Source: Streptomyces sp. DHE7-1
Lineage (GTDB): Bacteria > Actinomycetota > Actinomycetes > Streptomycetales > Streptomycetaceae
DNA: 64,000 bases
Assembly (NCBI GenBank): GCA_016432725.1
Contig: JACJDG010000003.1
Location: 1,674,001-1,738,000, forward strand
Reading direction: 5' to 3'
This document shows positions 9,259 through 18,423 of the stretch, in pieces. Below the pieces are notes generated by a model, which was not told the origin of the DNA, did not search any database, and saw nothing but the letters and a program-made list of their open reading frames with translations. A program made the translations under genes and the position numbers. Each line of letters opens with the position of its first letter. The first letter of the stretch is position 1.

Positions 9259-9806
9259 TCAGGACCCGGCGGCACCGGTGTCCGTGACCGGCCGCGCCTC
9301 CGCGCCGGAGGCCGTGATGTCGGCGGTGCCCTGCACCGGCTCGCCGCGCACGGCCCACACCGTGCCGTCGTCGGCGTACAGGCGGGCGGTGACGTGGTGG
9401 GTGCCGTGCGGGACGAGCCGGCCGGCCAGGTGGTACTCCCGCGCGCGCAGCCGGGTCACCCGGCGGCCGTCGACGAAGAGGCGGGCGAGCCCGCGCCCGG
9501 GCACCGCCCGCGGCCGGGCGTGCGGTGCGGAGAAGCGGAAGTGGCGCAGCGTCAGCCGGACGTCCCAGCCGCCCGCGGCGGCCGGGGCCACCTCGACGGC
9601 GATCTCCGGGGCGCCCGCGCCGCCGGCCCCGCGCAGGTGCCGGCCGGCCTCGTCCGTGCCGTCCAGCACCTCGCCCACCGGCGACGGCGCGACGGCACCG
9701 GTGCGGTCGTGCGCCTCGCCGGTCCCGCAGCCCCCGCTCCCAGCGGCAGCAGGACCGAGACCGCGAGCGCGGTCAGGGTCCCGCGCGTCCATGTCCTCCA
9801 TGACAT
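9259..9806 (-). CDS. Probable secreted lipoprotein of unknown function (frame broken)
   Basis: Corrected length 182 aa. The N-terminus MSWRTWTRGTLTALAVSVLLPLGAG is a signal sequence. One base is missing in the C run at 9731-9735. Restoring it gives a GAGGC junction that reads as a lipobox with its cysteine, then GTGEAHDRTG and a beta-rich domain (FRFSAPHARP, FVDGRRVTRLRAREYHL) to the stop. The intact protein would therefore sit on the outer face of the membrane. I recognise no enzyme family. Start ATG at 9806 has no strong ribosome site, so the start is uncertain. Confidence 0.55.
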
Positions 9807-9970
9807 GCCGGGAGGCCAGAACACCGCCCCGCCCTCCCGGATCCCCTGAAGTCTGGTTCCCGGCCCACCCCTTCGGGTGGACCCGGCGCGGGAACCCGGC
9901 ACCCCCTTGCGCCCGGCCTCCACCATTCCTACGGTGATGCATAGGAATCAGGAGCGCAAGGGAGCGAGCA

Positions 9971-11283
9971 ATGAGCGGGGACGCACGGAAGACCGCCGAG
10001 GGACTGCCGTACCTGACGGGGTTCGGCAACGAGCACGCCTCGGAGGCGGTACCGGGCGCCCTGCCCGAGGGCCGCAACTCGCCGCAGCGGGCGCCGCTCG
10101 GCCTGTACGCCGAGCAGCTCAGCGGAACGGCGTTCACCGAACCGCGGGCGCACAACCGCCGTTCCTGGCTGTACCGCGTCCGCCCGTCGGCCGCGCACCC
10201 CGCGTTCACCCGCACCGGCAACGGCGCGATCCGCACGGCGCCCTTCACCGAGACCGTGCCCGACCCCAACCGGCTGCGCTGGAACCCGTTGCCCGAGCCG
10301 CCGGCCGGCACCGACTTCCTGGCGGGCCTGTGGACGCTGGGCGGCAACGGCGACGCGACCCAGCGGACCGGCATGGCCGTGCACCTGTACCACGCCGACA
10401 CCTCGATGGAGCGGGTCTTCTCGGACGCCGACGGGGAGCTGCTGATCGTGCCGGAGCGCGGCGGCCTGCTGCTGCACACCGAGTTCGGCCGACTCCATGT
10501 GGAGCCCGCGCATGTGGCACTGATCCCGCGCGGGGTGCGCTTCCGTGTGGAACTGCTCGACGAGTCGGCCCGCGGCTATGTGTGCGAGAACTACGGGGCG
10601 CCGTTCCAGCTCCCCGACCTCGGGCCCATCGGCGCCAACGGACTGGCCAACGCCCGGGACTTCCGGGCGCCGGTCGCCGCGTACGAGGAGGTGGAGGGAC
10701 CGGTGGAGGTGGTCAACAAGTTCTGCGGCAACCTCTGGACCGCCACGTACGACCACTCCCCGCTCGACGTGGTCGCCTGGCATGGCAACCATGTGCCGTA
10801 CGTCTATGACCTGCGCCGTTTCAATGTGATCGGCACCATCTCCTACGACCACCCCGACCCGTCCATCTTCACGGTGCTGACCTCTCCGTCGGACACCCCC
10901 GGCCTGGCGGGCGTGGACTTCGTGGTGTTCGCGCCGCGCTGGCTGGTGGGCGAGGACACCTTCCGGCCGCCGTACTTCCACCGGAACGTGATGAGCGAGT
11001 ACATGGGCCTCATCGAGGGCGCGTACGACGCCAAGGCCGAGGGGTTCGTGCCGGGCGGCGGCTCGCTGCACAACATGATGTCGGCGCACGGCCCGGACCG
11101 GGAGACCTTCGACCGGGCGAGCGCGGCCGAGCTGAAGCCGCACCGGGTCGACGACGGGCTGGCGTTCATGTTCGAGACCCGCTGGCCGCTCACGCTCGCC
11201 CGCAGGCGGCCGGGGCCGGACACCTCCAGCAGCGGTACGACGACGTCTGGCAGGGCCTCGAACGTCACTTCCGCGCACGGTGA
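9971..11283 (+). CDS. hmgA: Homogentisate 1,2-dioxygenase (frame broken near the C-terminus)
   Basis: Corrected length 437 aa. Opens the ring of homogentisate to maleylacetoacetate in tyrosine and phenylalanine breakdown, using non-heme iron. The N-terminal [19 protein letters not shown] is diagnostic. The iron ligands are visible in [14 protein letters not shown] (His, Glu) and [12 protein letters not shown] (His). Start ATG at 9971 after AAGGGAGCGAGCA. One base is missing around 11199-11201; restoring it gives the family ending [15 protein letters not shown] and a stop at 11281-11283. The uncorrected frame runs on to 11332 with an unrelated tail. A GntR regulator follows 45 bases downstream. 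Confidence 0.93.
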
Positions 11284-11291
11284 CGGCTCCG

Positions 11292-11321
11292 TTGCACCGA
11301 ACGATCCCGAACAGGTACGGA
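11292..11321 (+). promoter_or_regulatory. Possible promoter of the GntR gene (leaderless)
   Basis: TTGCAC at 11292-11297 and TACGGA at 11316-11321 with an 18-base spacer. Transcription would start at about the GTG at 11329, giving a leaderless message; there is no good ribosome site there. Inference. Confidence 0.35.
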
Positions 11322-11328
11322 TAGGCCC

Positions 11329-12078
11329 GTGACCTCCTTCGCCCCGGATTCGATCGTCCTGAACCGCAAGCTGCCGCTGTGGTACCAGGTGTCGCAGTCG
11401 CTGCGCGCCTCGATACTCGGCCGCTCACCGCGGGACCCGCTGCGCCTGCCCACCGAGGAGCGGCTCGCGGAGCACTACGGGGTGAGCGTGCTCACCATGC
11501 GGCAGGCGCTGAAGGAACTGGAGGACGAGGGGCTGATCAGCCGGCACCGGCGGCGCGGCACGTTCATCGAGCCGGACGCGCGACGCGGCGCCCCGGTGCG
11601 GCTGCTGGGCTCGGTGGACGCGATCGTCGCCCAGCAGTCCGGCATGACGACCGAACTGCTGGAGCAGGGCAGCACGCCCGTGACCGGCGAACTCGCCGAG
11701 TACTTCCCGGACCTGGCGGAGGTGGCCACGTACCACCGGCTGCGCAGCGACGAGAAGACCGGCGAGCCGACCAACCACGCCCGCAACCACGTCCGCCCCG
11801 AACTCGCCGCCCGCATCGACGTACGGGACCTGGTGCGCTGGCCGATGACGAAGGTGCTGCGGGACGTCGTCGGCGCGGACATCAGCCGCATCACGGACAC
11901 CGTGGAGGCCCGGCTCGCCGACCCGGAGACGGCTCGGCTGCTCAAGGTGCCGCTGCTCAGCCCGATCCTGCACTACACGGGCGTGACCTACGACGCCGCC
12001 GGCCGGGCGCTGGACGTGGTGGTCATCCACTACCGGGGCGACCGCTTCTCCTTCACGGTGACCCTGGACGCCACCTGA
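11329..12078 (+). CDS. GntR-family regulator, HutC subfamily (UTRA domain)
   Basis: 249 aa. An N-terminal winged helix ([43 protein letters not shown]) is followed by a UTRA ligand-binding domain from about residue 90 to the end, the HutC layout. Starts at GTG 11329 without a clear ribosome site. It follows hmgA on the same strand, so homogentisate or another aromatic catabolite is a reasonable but unproven effector. Frame intact. Confidence 0.85.
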   Translation: MTSFAPDSIVLNRKLPLWYQVSQSLRASILGRSPRDPLRLPTEERLAEHYGVSVLTMRQALKELEDEGLISRHRRRGTFIEPDARRGAPVRLLGSVDAIVAQQSGMTTELLEQGSTPVTGELAEYFPDLAEVATYHRLRSDEKTGEPTNHARNHVRPELAARIDVRDLVRWPMTKVLRDVVGADISRITDTVEARLADPETARLLKVPLLSPILHYTGVTYDAAGRALDVVVIHYRGDRFSFTVTLDAT

Positions 12079-12104
12079 CCCGGCCGTCGCCGGCAGGCTC
12101 TACG

Positions 12105-13254
12105 ATGCCCAGCGTGCCGCACGACGACGCTCCGCCACTGGCGGACCTCATGCCGTGGTCCGTCGCACCGCTGCGGCCGGGCCGCGCCTGGCCGACGGCG
12201 CCCGATCCCGCCTCCCTGCGGGCCCGCTGGGAGGCACTGCTCAGGGCCCATGGCCAGGACCGCGAGACCCTGTTCGAGCCGACCCGCTCCCGCACGGCGC
12301 ACTCCGCGGTGGGCCAGCTCCCCGGCCAGTCCTCCGGCACCGAACGGCTGGCGCGCGCCGAGGGCCCCTGCGCCGAGCCGGTACGGGTGCTGGCGGCGCC
12401 CTTCGACGAGCAGTGGCTGATCCCGGACCACCGGCTGCTCGACGTGGCCCGGCCGGAGCTGTGGCGGGTGGCGGGCGAGCGGCAGGTGTTCCTGGTCGAG
12501 ACGGGCGACGACGGCCCGCTGCTCGCGACCTCGCTCCTGCCGCTGGTGCGCCCCGGCCGCGTCCGGCCGCTGTACCGCCGCCCGGACGGCACGGAGCCGA
12601 ACCTGGCGCCCGGTCTGCTGGACCACCTGGCGAGCCTGCTGGGAGAACGCCCCACGGCAACGGACGTGCTGGCCTGGATCCTGGCGGCGGTCCGCCCCGG
12701 CCTCACCGTCCCGCTCACCCGGGACGCCGGTGTCTGGGACGAAGGCGTGGAGGTGGGCCGCCGCATGCTGTGGCTGATGCGCCGCGACGGCGAACGCCCC
12801 AGACTGCCCGGCGGCCGCCGCCCTACGTCCGCGCCCCCTGCCCGCGCGGCCCCTCACCCTGCACTACGACCGCGAGGAGGAGGCGCTGCACCTCGACGGG
12901 GGCCGGGTCTCCCCCGTGCCGCCGGAGGCCTGGGACCACGAGGTGGGCGGGGTCCGGGTCCTGGAGGCCTGGTTCACGGCCCGCACCGCCGCGGCGGATC
13001 CGGGCACCCTGGCCGCGATCGGTCCCGCCGCCTGGCCGCAGGCCTGGACCTCGGAGCTGCTGGGGCTGATCACGGTGCTGTCCCTGCTGACGGAACTGCG
13101 ACCGCTGCGCGCCGCCCTGGAGGTCACCTCGCCGGTCACCGCGACCGAGCTGCGCCGCGCGGGCGTCCTGCCGGTCCCCGCCTCCGCCCGCCGCCCCGCT
13201 TCGGTCCTGGACCACCGGGAGGAGGGCCCGGACGGCCAGTTCGCCCTGCTCTAG
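12105..13254 (+). CDS. Stand-alone type ISP restriction-modification specificity-like domain (frame broken twice)
   Basis: Corrected length 383 aa. Sequence such as DLMPWSVAPLRPGRAWPTAPD, EQWLIPDHRLLDVARPELWRV, YRRPDGTEPNLAPGLLDHL and SPVPPEAWDHEVGGVRVLEAWF matches, from memory, the C-terminal domain found in proteins annotated as type ISP restriction/modification enzymes in Streptomyces. No helicase, nuclease or methyltransferase motif is present, so it is the domain alone. Two bases are missing, at 12821-12823 and in the C run 12834-12838; restoring both joins GGRRPYVRAPLPARPLTLHYDREEEAL. Start ATG at 12105 or GTG at 12114. Whether it binds DNA on its own is unknown. Confidence 0.6.
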
Positions 13255-13539
13255 GTCGCGTCGTGCGGAGCGGCCTCCGGCCGGGCGGAGAGCCGCCGCG
13301 TCCGGCGGCCGGGCGGACGGGTCGACGTCCGCGTGACCCCGGGGGACCTCACCCGGCAAGGAGTCCGCCGTCCGGCCGCCGCGCGGCCACCGGGCCGCAC
13401 CCGGGCCGCGGACGGCCGCCGGCACCTCGGCGATCAGGGCGAGCCGGCGTCCCGCGCGGTCCCGGTCCGTGCGGTCACGGGACGGGGCGTGGTGGCGGGG
13501 TGCTGACAGGACCGCCGGTCAGGGGAGATCATCCGGCTC

Positions 13540-14735
13540 ATGGATCATCTGCCGCTGCCCCTGGAGGGCATCACCGTCGTCGCCGTCGAACAGGCCGTGT
13601 CCGCGCCCTTCGCCACCCGGCAGCTCGCCGATCTGGGCGCCCGGGTCGTGAAGGTGGAGCGGATCGACGGGGGTGACTTCGCGCGGGGTTACGACACCGC
13701 CGCCGGGGTCTCGCCTCGCACTTCGTGTGGTGCAACCGCGGCAAGGAGTCCATCGCCCTGGACCTGAAGGACCCGCGCGGCCTGGCGGTCGTGCGGCAAC
13801 TGGTCGCGGAGGCCGACGTGTTCGTGCAGAACCTGGCGCACGGGGCCGCCGCCCGGCTGGGGCTGGACTCGGCCACGCTGTGCGCGGCGCACCCGCGGCT
13901 GATCGCCGTGGACATCTCCGGGTACGGCGGTTCGGGCCCGTACGCGGACAAGCGGGCGTACGACATGCTCGTGCAGTGCGAGGCCGGGCTCGTGTCGGTG
14001 ACGGGCACGCCCGGGCAGCCGGTCAAGGCGGGCATCCCGGCGGCGGACATCGCGGCGGCCATGTACGCCTTCTCCGGTGTGCTGGCCGCGCTGGTCCGGC
14101 GGGGCACCACCGGCCGGGGCGGGCCGGTGCAGGTGTCGATGCTGGAGGCGCTCGCGGAGTGGATGGGGCATCCGCTGCACCACGCGATGCACGGGGGCGA
14201 GCCGCCGGCCCGCACCGGCCTCGCGCACGCCGTGATCGCCCCGTACGACGCCTATCCGACGGCGGACGGCGGGCGGGTGCTGCTGTCGGTGCAGAACGAC
14301 CGGGAGTGGCGCCGGCTGGCCGGACAGGTCATGGGGCGGCCGGAGTTGGGGACGGACCCGGACTTCGCGACGAACGCGGCCCGGGTGGCGAACCGGGGGC
14401 GGACCGACGAGCTGGTCGCTGACGCGCTCGGGTCGCTCGGCGCCGACGAGGCCCTGACCCTCCTGGAGAAGGCCGGGATCGCCTGCGCGCGCCTGCGCGA
14501 CCTGCACGAACTGGCGGACCATCCGCAGCTCGCGGCCCGGGAGCGGTGGCGTCGGGTGGATACGCCGGTCGGGCCGCTGAAGGCGCTGCTGCCTCCCATC
14601 ACGCTGCCGGGCGGGGACGAGGCACGGATGGGCGACGTGCCCGCGCTCGGACAGCACACCGCGGCCCTGCTGCGTGCCGTGGGGATGACGGACGACGAGA
14701 TCGCAGCGTTGCGCCGGGACGGTGTGGCGGCCTGA
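13540..14735 (+). CDS. CaiB/BaiF (family III) CoA-transferase (frame broken once)
   Basis: Corrected length 398 aa. Moves CoA between carboxylic acids. N-terminal [33 protein letters not shown] and [16 protein letters not shown] are family signatures. The catalytic aspartate expected after this region lies in [18 protein letters not shown]. Start ATG at 13540 with AGGGGAG upstream. One base is missing in the G run at 13705-13708; restoring it joins YDTAAGG to [12 protein letters not shown]. Substrate unknown; it stands alone. The 285 bases upstream (13255-13539) show no gene. Confidence 0.87.
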
Positions 14736-14780
14736 GCGCGGGCCCCGGACGGGTTCCGGGACCGCCGGCCTGCTTCAGGG

Positions 14781-14801
14781 ACCCCGCGGGCCTCGCGGGG
14801 T
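14781..14801. terminator. Hairpin between convergent genes
   Basis: Stem CCCCGCG/CGCGGGG with a 5-base loop plus a flanking A-T pair, between the CoA-transferase end (14735) and the end of the small minus-strand gene (14829). Confidence 0.5.
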
Positions 14802-14828
14802 TCGCTCGGTACTCGGCTCGGCGCCGGC

Positions 14829-15098
14829 TCAGTGCCCGCCGAACAGCGAGCGCCGCAGCCGGCGCAGCGGCGCGAACAGGGAGACCCGGCTGACCCGCCG
14901 GCCCCGGTCGCTGCGCTGGTGCGCGGTGTCACGTGCCGTCAGCTCACGCATCAGCGAGGTGGCCTCGGCCGTCTCGATCTGCGGTATGGCGGGACCCGCC
15001 AGCACCGACAGATGGCGGTCGAGGCGCGAACTGGTCGCGCTGCTCCCGCAGGTGATCGCAGGGACCCTGGCCCTGCTGCGCACTGTTATCTGCTCCAT
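14829..15098 (-). CDS. Conserved small Streptomyces protein, unknown function
   Basis: 89 aa. Starts at ATG 15098 (MEQITVRSRARVPAITCG) behind GGGGAGTGAC. A basic C-terminal segment (LFAPLRRLRRSLFGGH) could be an amphipathic membrane-associating helix. I remember near-identical small proteins in other Streptomyces, but no known function. No signal peptide or domain. Confidence 0.65.
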   Translation of the reverse strand: MEQITVRSRARVPAITCGSSATSSRLDRHLSVLAGPAIPQIETAEATSLMRELTARDTAHQRSDRGRRVSRVSLFAPLRRLRRSLFGGH

Positions 15099-15212
15099 GT
15101 CACTCCCCACCCGTACGAGTCCACCCGGCCCGGGCAGGGTAACCCTATCGCCCCGGTGGAGCACCCGTGTATCTCGCCCACAGGATTCACCTTCCCCATA
15201 AGGAGGTTGACC

Positions 15213-15323
15213 ATGCGTCGCCGACTACTCTCCGAATCCGACCGCTTTCAGGGTGAGTTGAGCAACCGGCTGACCAGTGGGCTGTGTCGATCCACCACCT
15301 GGCTCGACGGTCACGGCGAGTGA
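15213..15323 (+). CDS. Possible 36-aa ORF with perfect Shine-Dalgarno, antisense to the anti-sigma gene
   Basis: ATG at 15213 follows AAGGAGGTTGACC, the best ribosome site in the area. It encodes a 36-residue product (MRRRLLSESDRFQGEL...) that overlaps the last 30-odd codons of the anti-sigma gene on the other strand. No homology recalled. It may be a real small gene, a regulatory antisense message, or chance. Confidence 0.25.
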   Translation: MRRRLLSESDRFQGELSNRLTSGLCRSTTWLDGHGE

Positions 15324-16036
15324 CGTCGAGGATCTGCCGAGCCCCTTGGCGACCAAGGGCGTGTCGCCCGCGAGGAGGCCCAGGGAGCGCGGTAGCGCAC
15401 GGGGGCGCATGAGCCAGAGCTGGTGCACGCGGCCACCGGACGGGGTGCCGTATCCGCTGAGGGTGACGACGGCCCGTCCCTCCGAGGCGGAAGCGATCAC
15501 TCCGATTCCGCGGCCCCGGGCGTCCGCGCTCGTGGTGGCCCGGGCGTCGGGAGCGGCGAGAACGTGGGCGATCTCACGTGCCCGGACCTGCTCGGCGTCG
15601 AGCCGGTCCTGGGTGCGGTTCGCCTGGACGGCGAAGAGGGAGGCGACGACGAGGGCCGCGGCGGCGGTCGCCGTGGCGAACGGGGCGAGGAGAGGGCGCG
15701 TCCGGGGCGTACGGGCGCGCGCCGGTGGCGGCTGGCCGCCCCAGACGTGCGGGGGCAGTTGGGGCGCGCGCTCCCGGGCGGGCGGCTGTTCCTGGGGGTG
15801 GCGCGGACGGCGGCCAGCACCCGGTCGCGCAGGGCGGCGGGCGCGGGAGCGGCCGTGGACCAGGCGAGGCGTACCGCGTCCTCGGACAGCGCGCGCGTCT
15901 CGGCGGCGCAGCGGTCGCATTTCCCCAAGTGCTTCTCGAAGCGGCGCCGTTCGCCGGGTTCGAGGGCGTCGAGCGCGTAGGGGGCGGCGAGGGAGTGCAG
16001 GTCCCCGCGGCCCGTCAGGCGGCCGAGGACGCTCAC
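15225..16036 (-). CDS. RskA-type zinc anti-sigma factor (frame broken once)
   Basis: Corrected length 270 aa. Cytoplasmic N-terminal anti-sigma domain with the zinc motif HLGKCDRC after LHSLAAPYALDALEPGERRRFEK; one membrane helix (about residues 105-125, FATATAAAALVVASLFAV); extracytoplasmic RskA domain with TLSGYGTPSGGRVHQLWLM. It would hold the ECF sigma factor inactive until a signal releases it. Start GTG at 16036 overlaps the sigma stop by four bases (GTGA), so the two are coupled. One base is missing in the G run at 15794-15798; restoring it joins VRATPQEQPPARERAPQL. Confidence 0.83.
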
Positions 16037-16637
16037 GCGGCACCTCCCAGGCACTCGCGCAGCCGGGTGAGCCCGTCGCGCATCCGGGTCTTGACCGTGC
16101 CGAGCGGCAGGGAGAGCCGCTCGGCCACCTCACGGTAGGTGTACCCGTCGTAGTAGGCGAGGGTGACGGACTGGCGTTGCAGCGCCGTGAGCCGGTTCAG
16201 GCAGCGGCGCACCCACTCGCGCTCCAGTCCGGCCTCCACCTCCTCGGCGACGTGGTCGAAGGCCGGTTCCCCGGCGCGCAGGGCCTCCCGCTGCTCGCGT
16301 TCGCCGGCCGCGCGGGCGCTGCGCACCCGGTCGACGGCGCGACGGTGGGCGAGGGTGAGGATCCAGGACAGGGCGCTGCCCCGCCGGGGTCGAACCGGCC
16401 CGCGGAGCGCCACAGTTCGAGCAGCACCTCCTGGGCCACCTCCTCCGACTGCGAGGGATCGCGCACCACCCGCCGCACCAGCCCGAACACCGGGCCGGAG
16501 ACCAGTGCGTACAGGTCCTCGAACGCCCTCTGGTCGCCGCCCGCCACGAGCACCAGCAGTTCGTCCGCCTCCACACCGGTCCGCCCTCCGTGGCCGCAGC
16601 CTGACCGGCCCCCGCCTCTGACTCCACGCATCCGCAC
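16033..16637 (-). CDS. ECF sigma factor, SigK-like (frame broken once)
   Basis: Corrected length 201 aa. Region 2 (AFEDLYALVSGPVFGLVRRV and SQSEEVAQEVLLELWR) and region 4 (LTALQRQSVTLAYYDGYTYREVAERLSLPLGTVKTRMRDGL) are clear. Start chosen as GTG 16637, nine bases after GGAGG; ATGs at 16631 and 16667 have worse sites. One base is missing in the C run 16379-16382; restoring it joins RFDPGGGSALSWILTLAHRRA. Coupled to the RskA-type gene downstream and divergent from the DUF4331 operon, which is its most likely target. SigK-like is by partner and sequence feel, not a tree. Confidence 0.85.
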
Positions 16638-16751
16638 GAGCGCACACCTCCGGCGGTTGATACGCATCAGCGGGCCGAAAACGCGGGTCCCGGAAGGACC
16701 TGAAGAAATTCTCCGGCCGACCAATCCGATCGGCGATCCCGCTCCGTATAC

Positions 16752-16789
16752 CCGTCCGTCAAAGCAAGTCGGGTACTGAGGACGGACGG
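16752..16789. promoter_or_regulatory. Inverted repeat in the DUF4331 leader, next to the start codon
   Basis: CCGTCCGTC (16752-16760) and GACGGACGG (16781-16789) form a 9-base stem with a 20-base loop. The 3' arm lies between the GAGGA ribosome site and the ATG at 16791, so the structure could limit translation initiation. Inference. Confidence 0.4.
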
Positions 16790-16790
16790 C

Positions 16791-18330
16791 ATGACACCTC
16801 TCTTCTCCAGGAGCGGCACCGGTCGCAAGGGCCTGGTCACGCTCATCTGTGGTGCGCTGGCCGCCGGGGGCTCGCAGCCGCCGGCGTCGCCACGCTGGAA
16901 CCCGGGCGGCCTCCGCCTCCTCCCACCGCGAGGCCCCGCTCATCTCGGGGACCCCGCAGTACGACAACACGGACCTCTACGCGTTCGTCAGCCCGGACAA
17001 GCCCGACACCACGACGATCGTGGCCGACTGGATCCCGTTCGAGGAGCCGGCGGGCGGCCCGAACTTCTACACGTTCGCGGACGACGCGCAGTACGACATC
17101 CACATCGACAACAACGGTGACGCGCAGGGCGAGCTGCTGTTCCGCTACACCTTCAAGACGCACACGAAGAACGGCGACACGTTCCTGTACAACACCGGTC
17201 CCGTCACCAGCCTGGACGACCCGGACCTCAACATCACGCAGACGTACGACATCGACCTGATCCGGATGAGGAACCAGCACGAGGTGTCGCGGACGAAGGT
17301 CGCGGACGACGTGCCGGTGGCACCGTCGAACGTCGGCAAGGCGTCCATGCCGGACTACGGCAAGCTGCGTTCGCAGGCCGTGTACAAGGCGGCGGGCGGT
17401 GCCGCGACCTTCGCCGGCCAGGCCGACGACCCGTTCTTCCTGGACCTGCGGGTGTTCGACCTGCTCTACGGCGGCAACCTCACCGAGGTCGGCCGGGACA
17501 CGCTCAAGGGCTACAACGTCAACACGATCGCACTGCAGGTCCCCAACGACCTGATACGCGAGTCCGGCGAGCAGCCGGTCGTCGGTATCTGGTCGACCAC
17601 CCAGCGCCGCAACGCGCAGGGCTACTACTCGCAGGTCTCCCGCCTCGGCAACCCGCTGGTGAACGAGGTCGTCAACCCGCAGAAGGACAAGGACCGGTTC
17701 AACGCGTCGCAACCCGCGTACGACGCCCAGTTCCTGAAGAACGTGACCAACCCCGAGCTGCCGAAGCTCATCGAGGGCATCTACAAGATCAAGGCGCCCG
17801 CCGAGCCGCGCAACGACCTGGTCGACGTCTTCCTCAAGGGCGTGAAGGGCCTCAACCAGCCGCCGAACGTGAAGCCTTCGGAGCAGTTGCGGCTGAACAC
17901 CTCGGTCAAGCCGGCCATGCATCCCAAGCGGCTCGGTGTCCTGGACGGTGACAACGCGGGCTTCCCGAACGGCCGCCGGCTCACCGACGACGTGATCGAC
18001 GAGGCGCTCCAGGTCGTGGAGGGCGAACTGGTCGGCGCCAAGAACGACCTGGGCGACGCGGTGGACAAGAACGACAAGAAGTTCGAGAAGTACTTCCCGT
18101 ACGTGGCCGAACCCACCGCCGGTTCGCGCGGCGCGCTCGCCAAGGGCACGACCAAGGGCGCGGACGTGCGCAGCCAGCTCGGCGACGCGCTGCGGCCGGC
18201 CGGGGCAAGCTCCTCCGGCTCCGGGAACACCGTGCTGATCGCCGCCTCGGCGGCCTCGGGCGCGGCGGGCATCCTGCTGATCGGCACCGCCCTCGCCTGG
18301 TGGCGCCGCCGGATGCAGCGCCCGTACTGA
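16791..18330 (+). CDS. DUF4331 secreted, membrane-anchored protein (frame broken twice)
   Basis: Corrected length 513 aa. Signal peptide from the ATG at 16791, then SSHREAPLISGTPQYDNTDLYAF, the hallmark DUF4331 opening, a long beta-rich domain with many Asp/Asn residues, and at the C-terminus a Ser/Gly linker, a transmembrane helix (about residues 480-502) and a basic tail. DUF4331 has no established activity. Two bases are missing, in the G run 16866-16870 and at 16904-16906; restoring both recovers a normal signal-peptide region. First gene of a likely operon with the TPR protein and the NicO transporter, divergent from the sigma/anti-sigma pair. Confidence 0.82.
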
Positions 18331-18344
18331 CACACCCCCGAACC

Positions 18345-18383
18345 GGCGCGGCCCGCTTCCCTTCCCCCACGGCGGGCCGCGCC
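18345..18383 (+). terminator. Hairpin between the DUF4331 and TPR genes
   Basis: A perfect 12-bp stem (18345-18356 with 18372-18383, GGCGCGGCCCGC paired) and a 15-base loop. No T run follows, as is usual in Streptomyces. It may attenuate rather than end transcription, since the downstream genes look part of the same functional set. Confidence 0.45.
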
Positions 18384-18423
18384 CTCCCGCTTCCCACCGG
18401 CACCAGGCGATCCAGGAGACGGC

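Noticed and set aside
11281..11332. hmgA extending to 11332
   Set aside because: The tail in that frame is unrelated to the family; one missing base near 11200 restores the usual ending and an earlier stop at 11281-11283.
13255..13539. Possible gene in the gap before the CoA-transferase
   Set aside because: No ribosome site plus plausible start, and composition is typical of noncoding GC-rich sequence.
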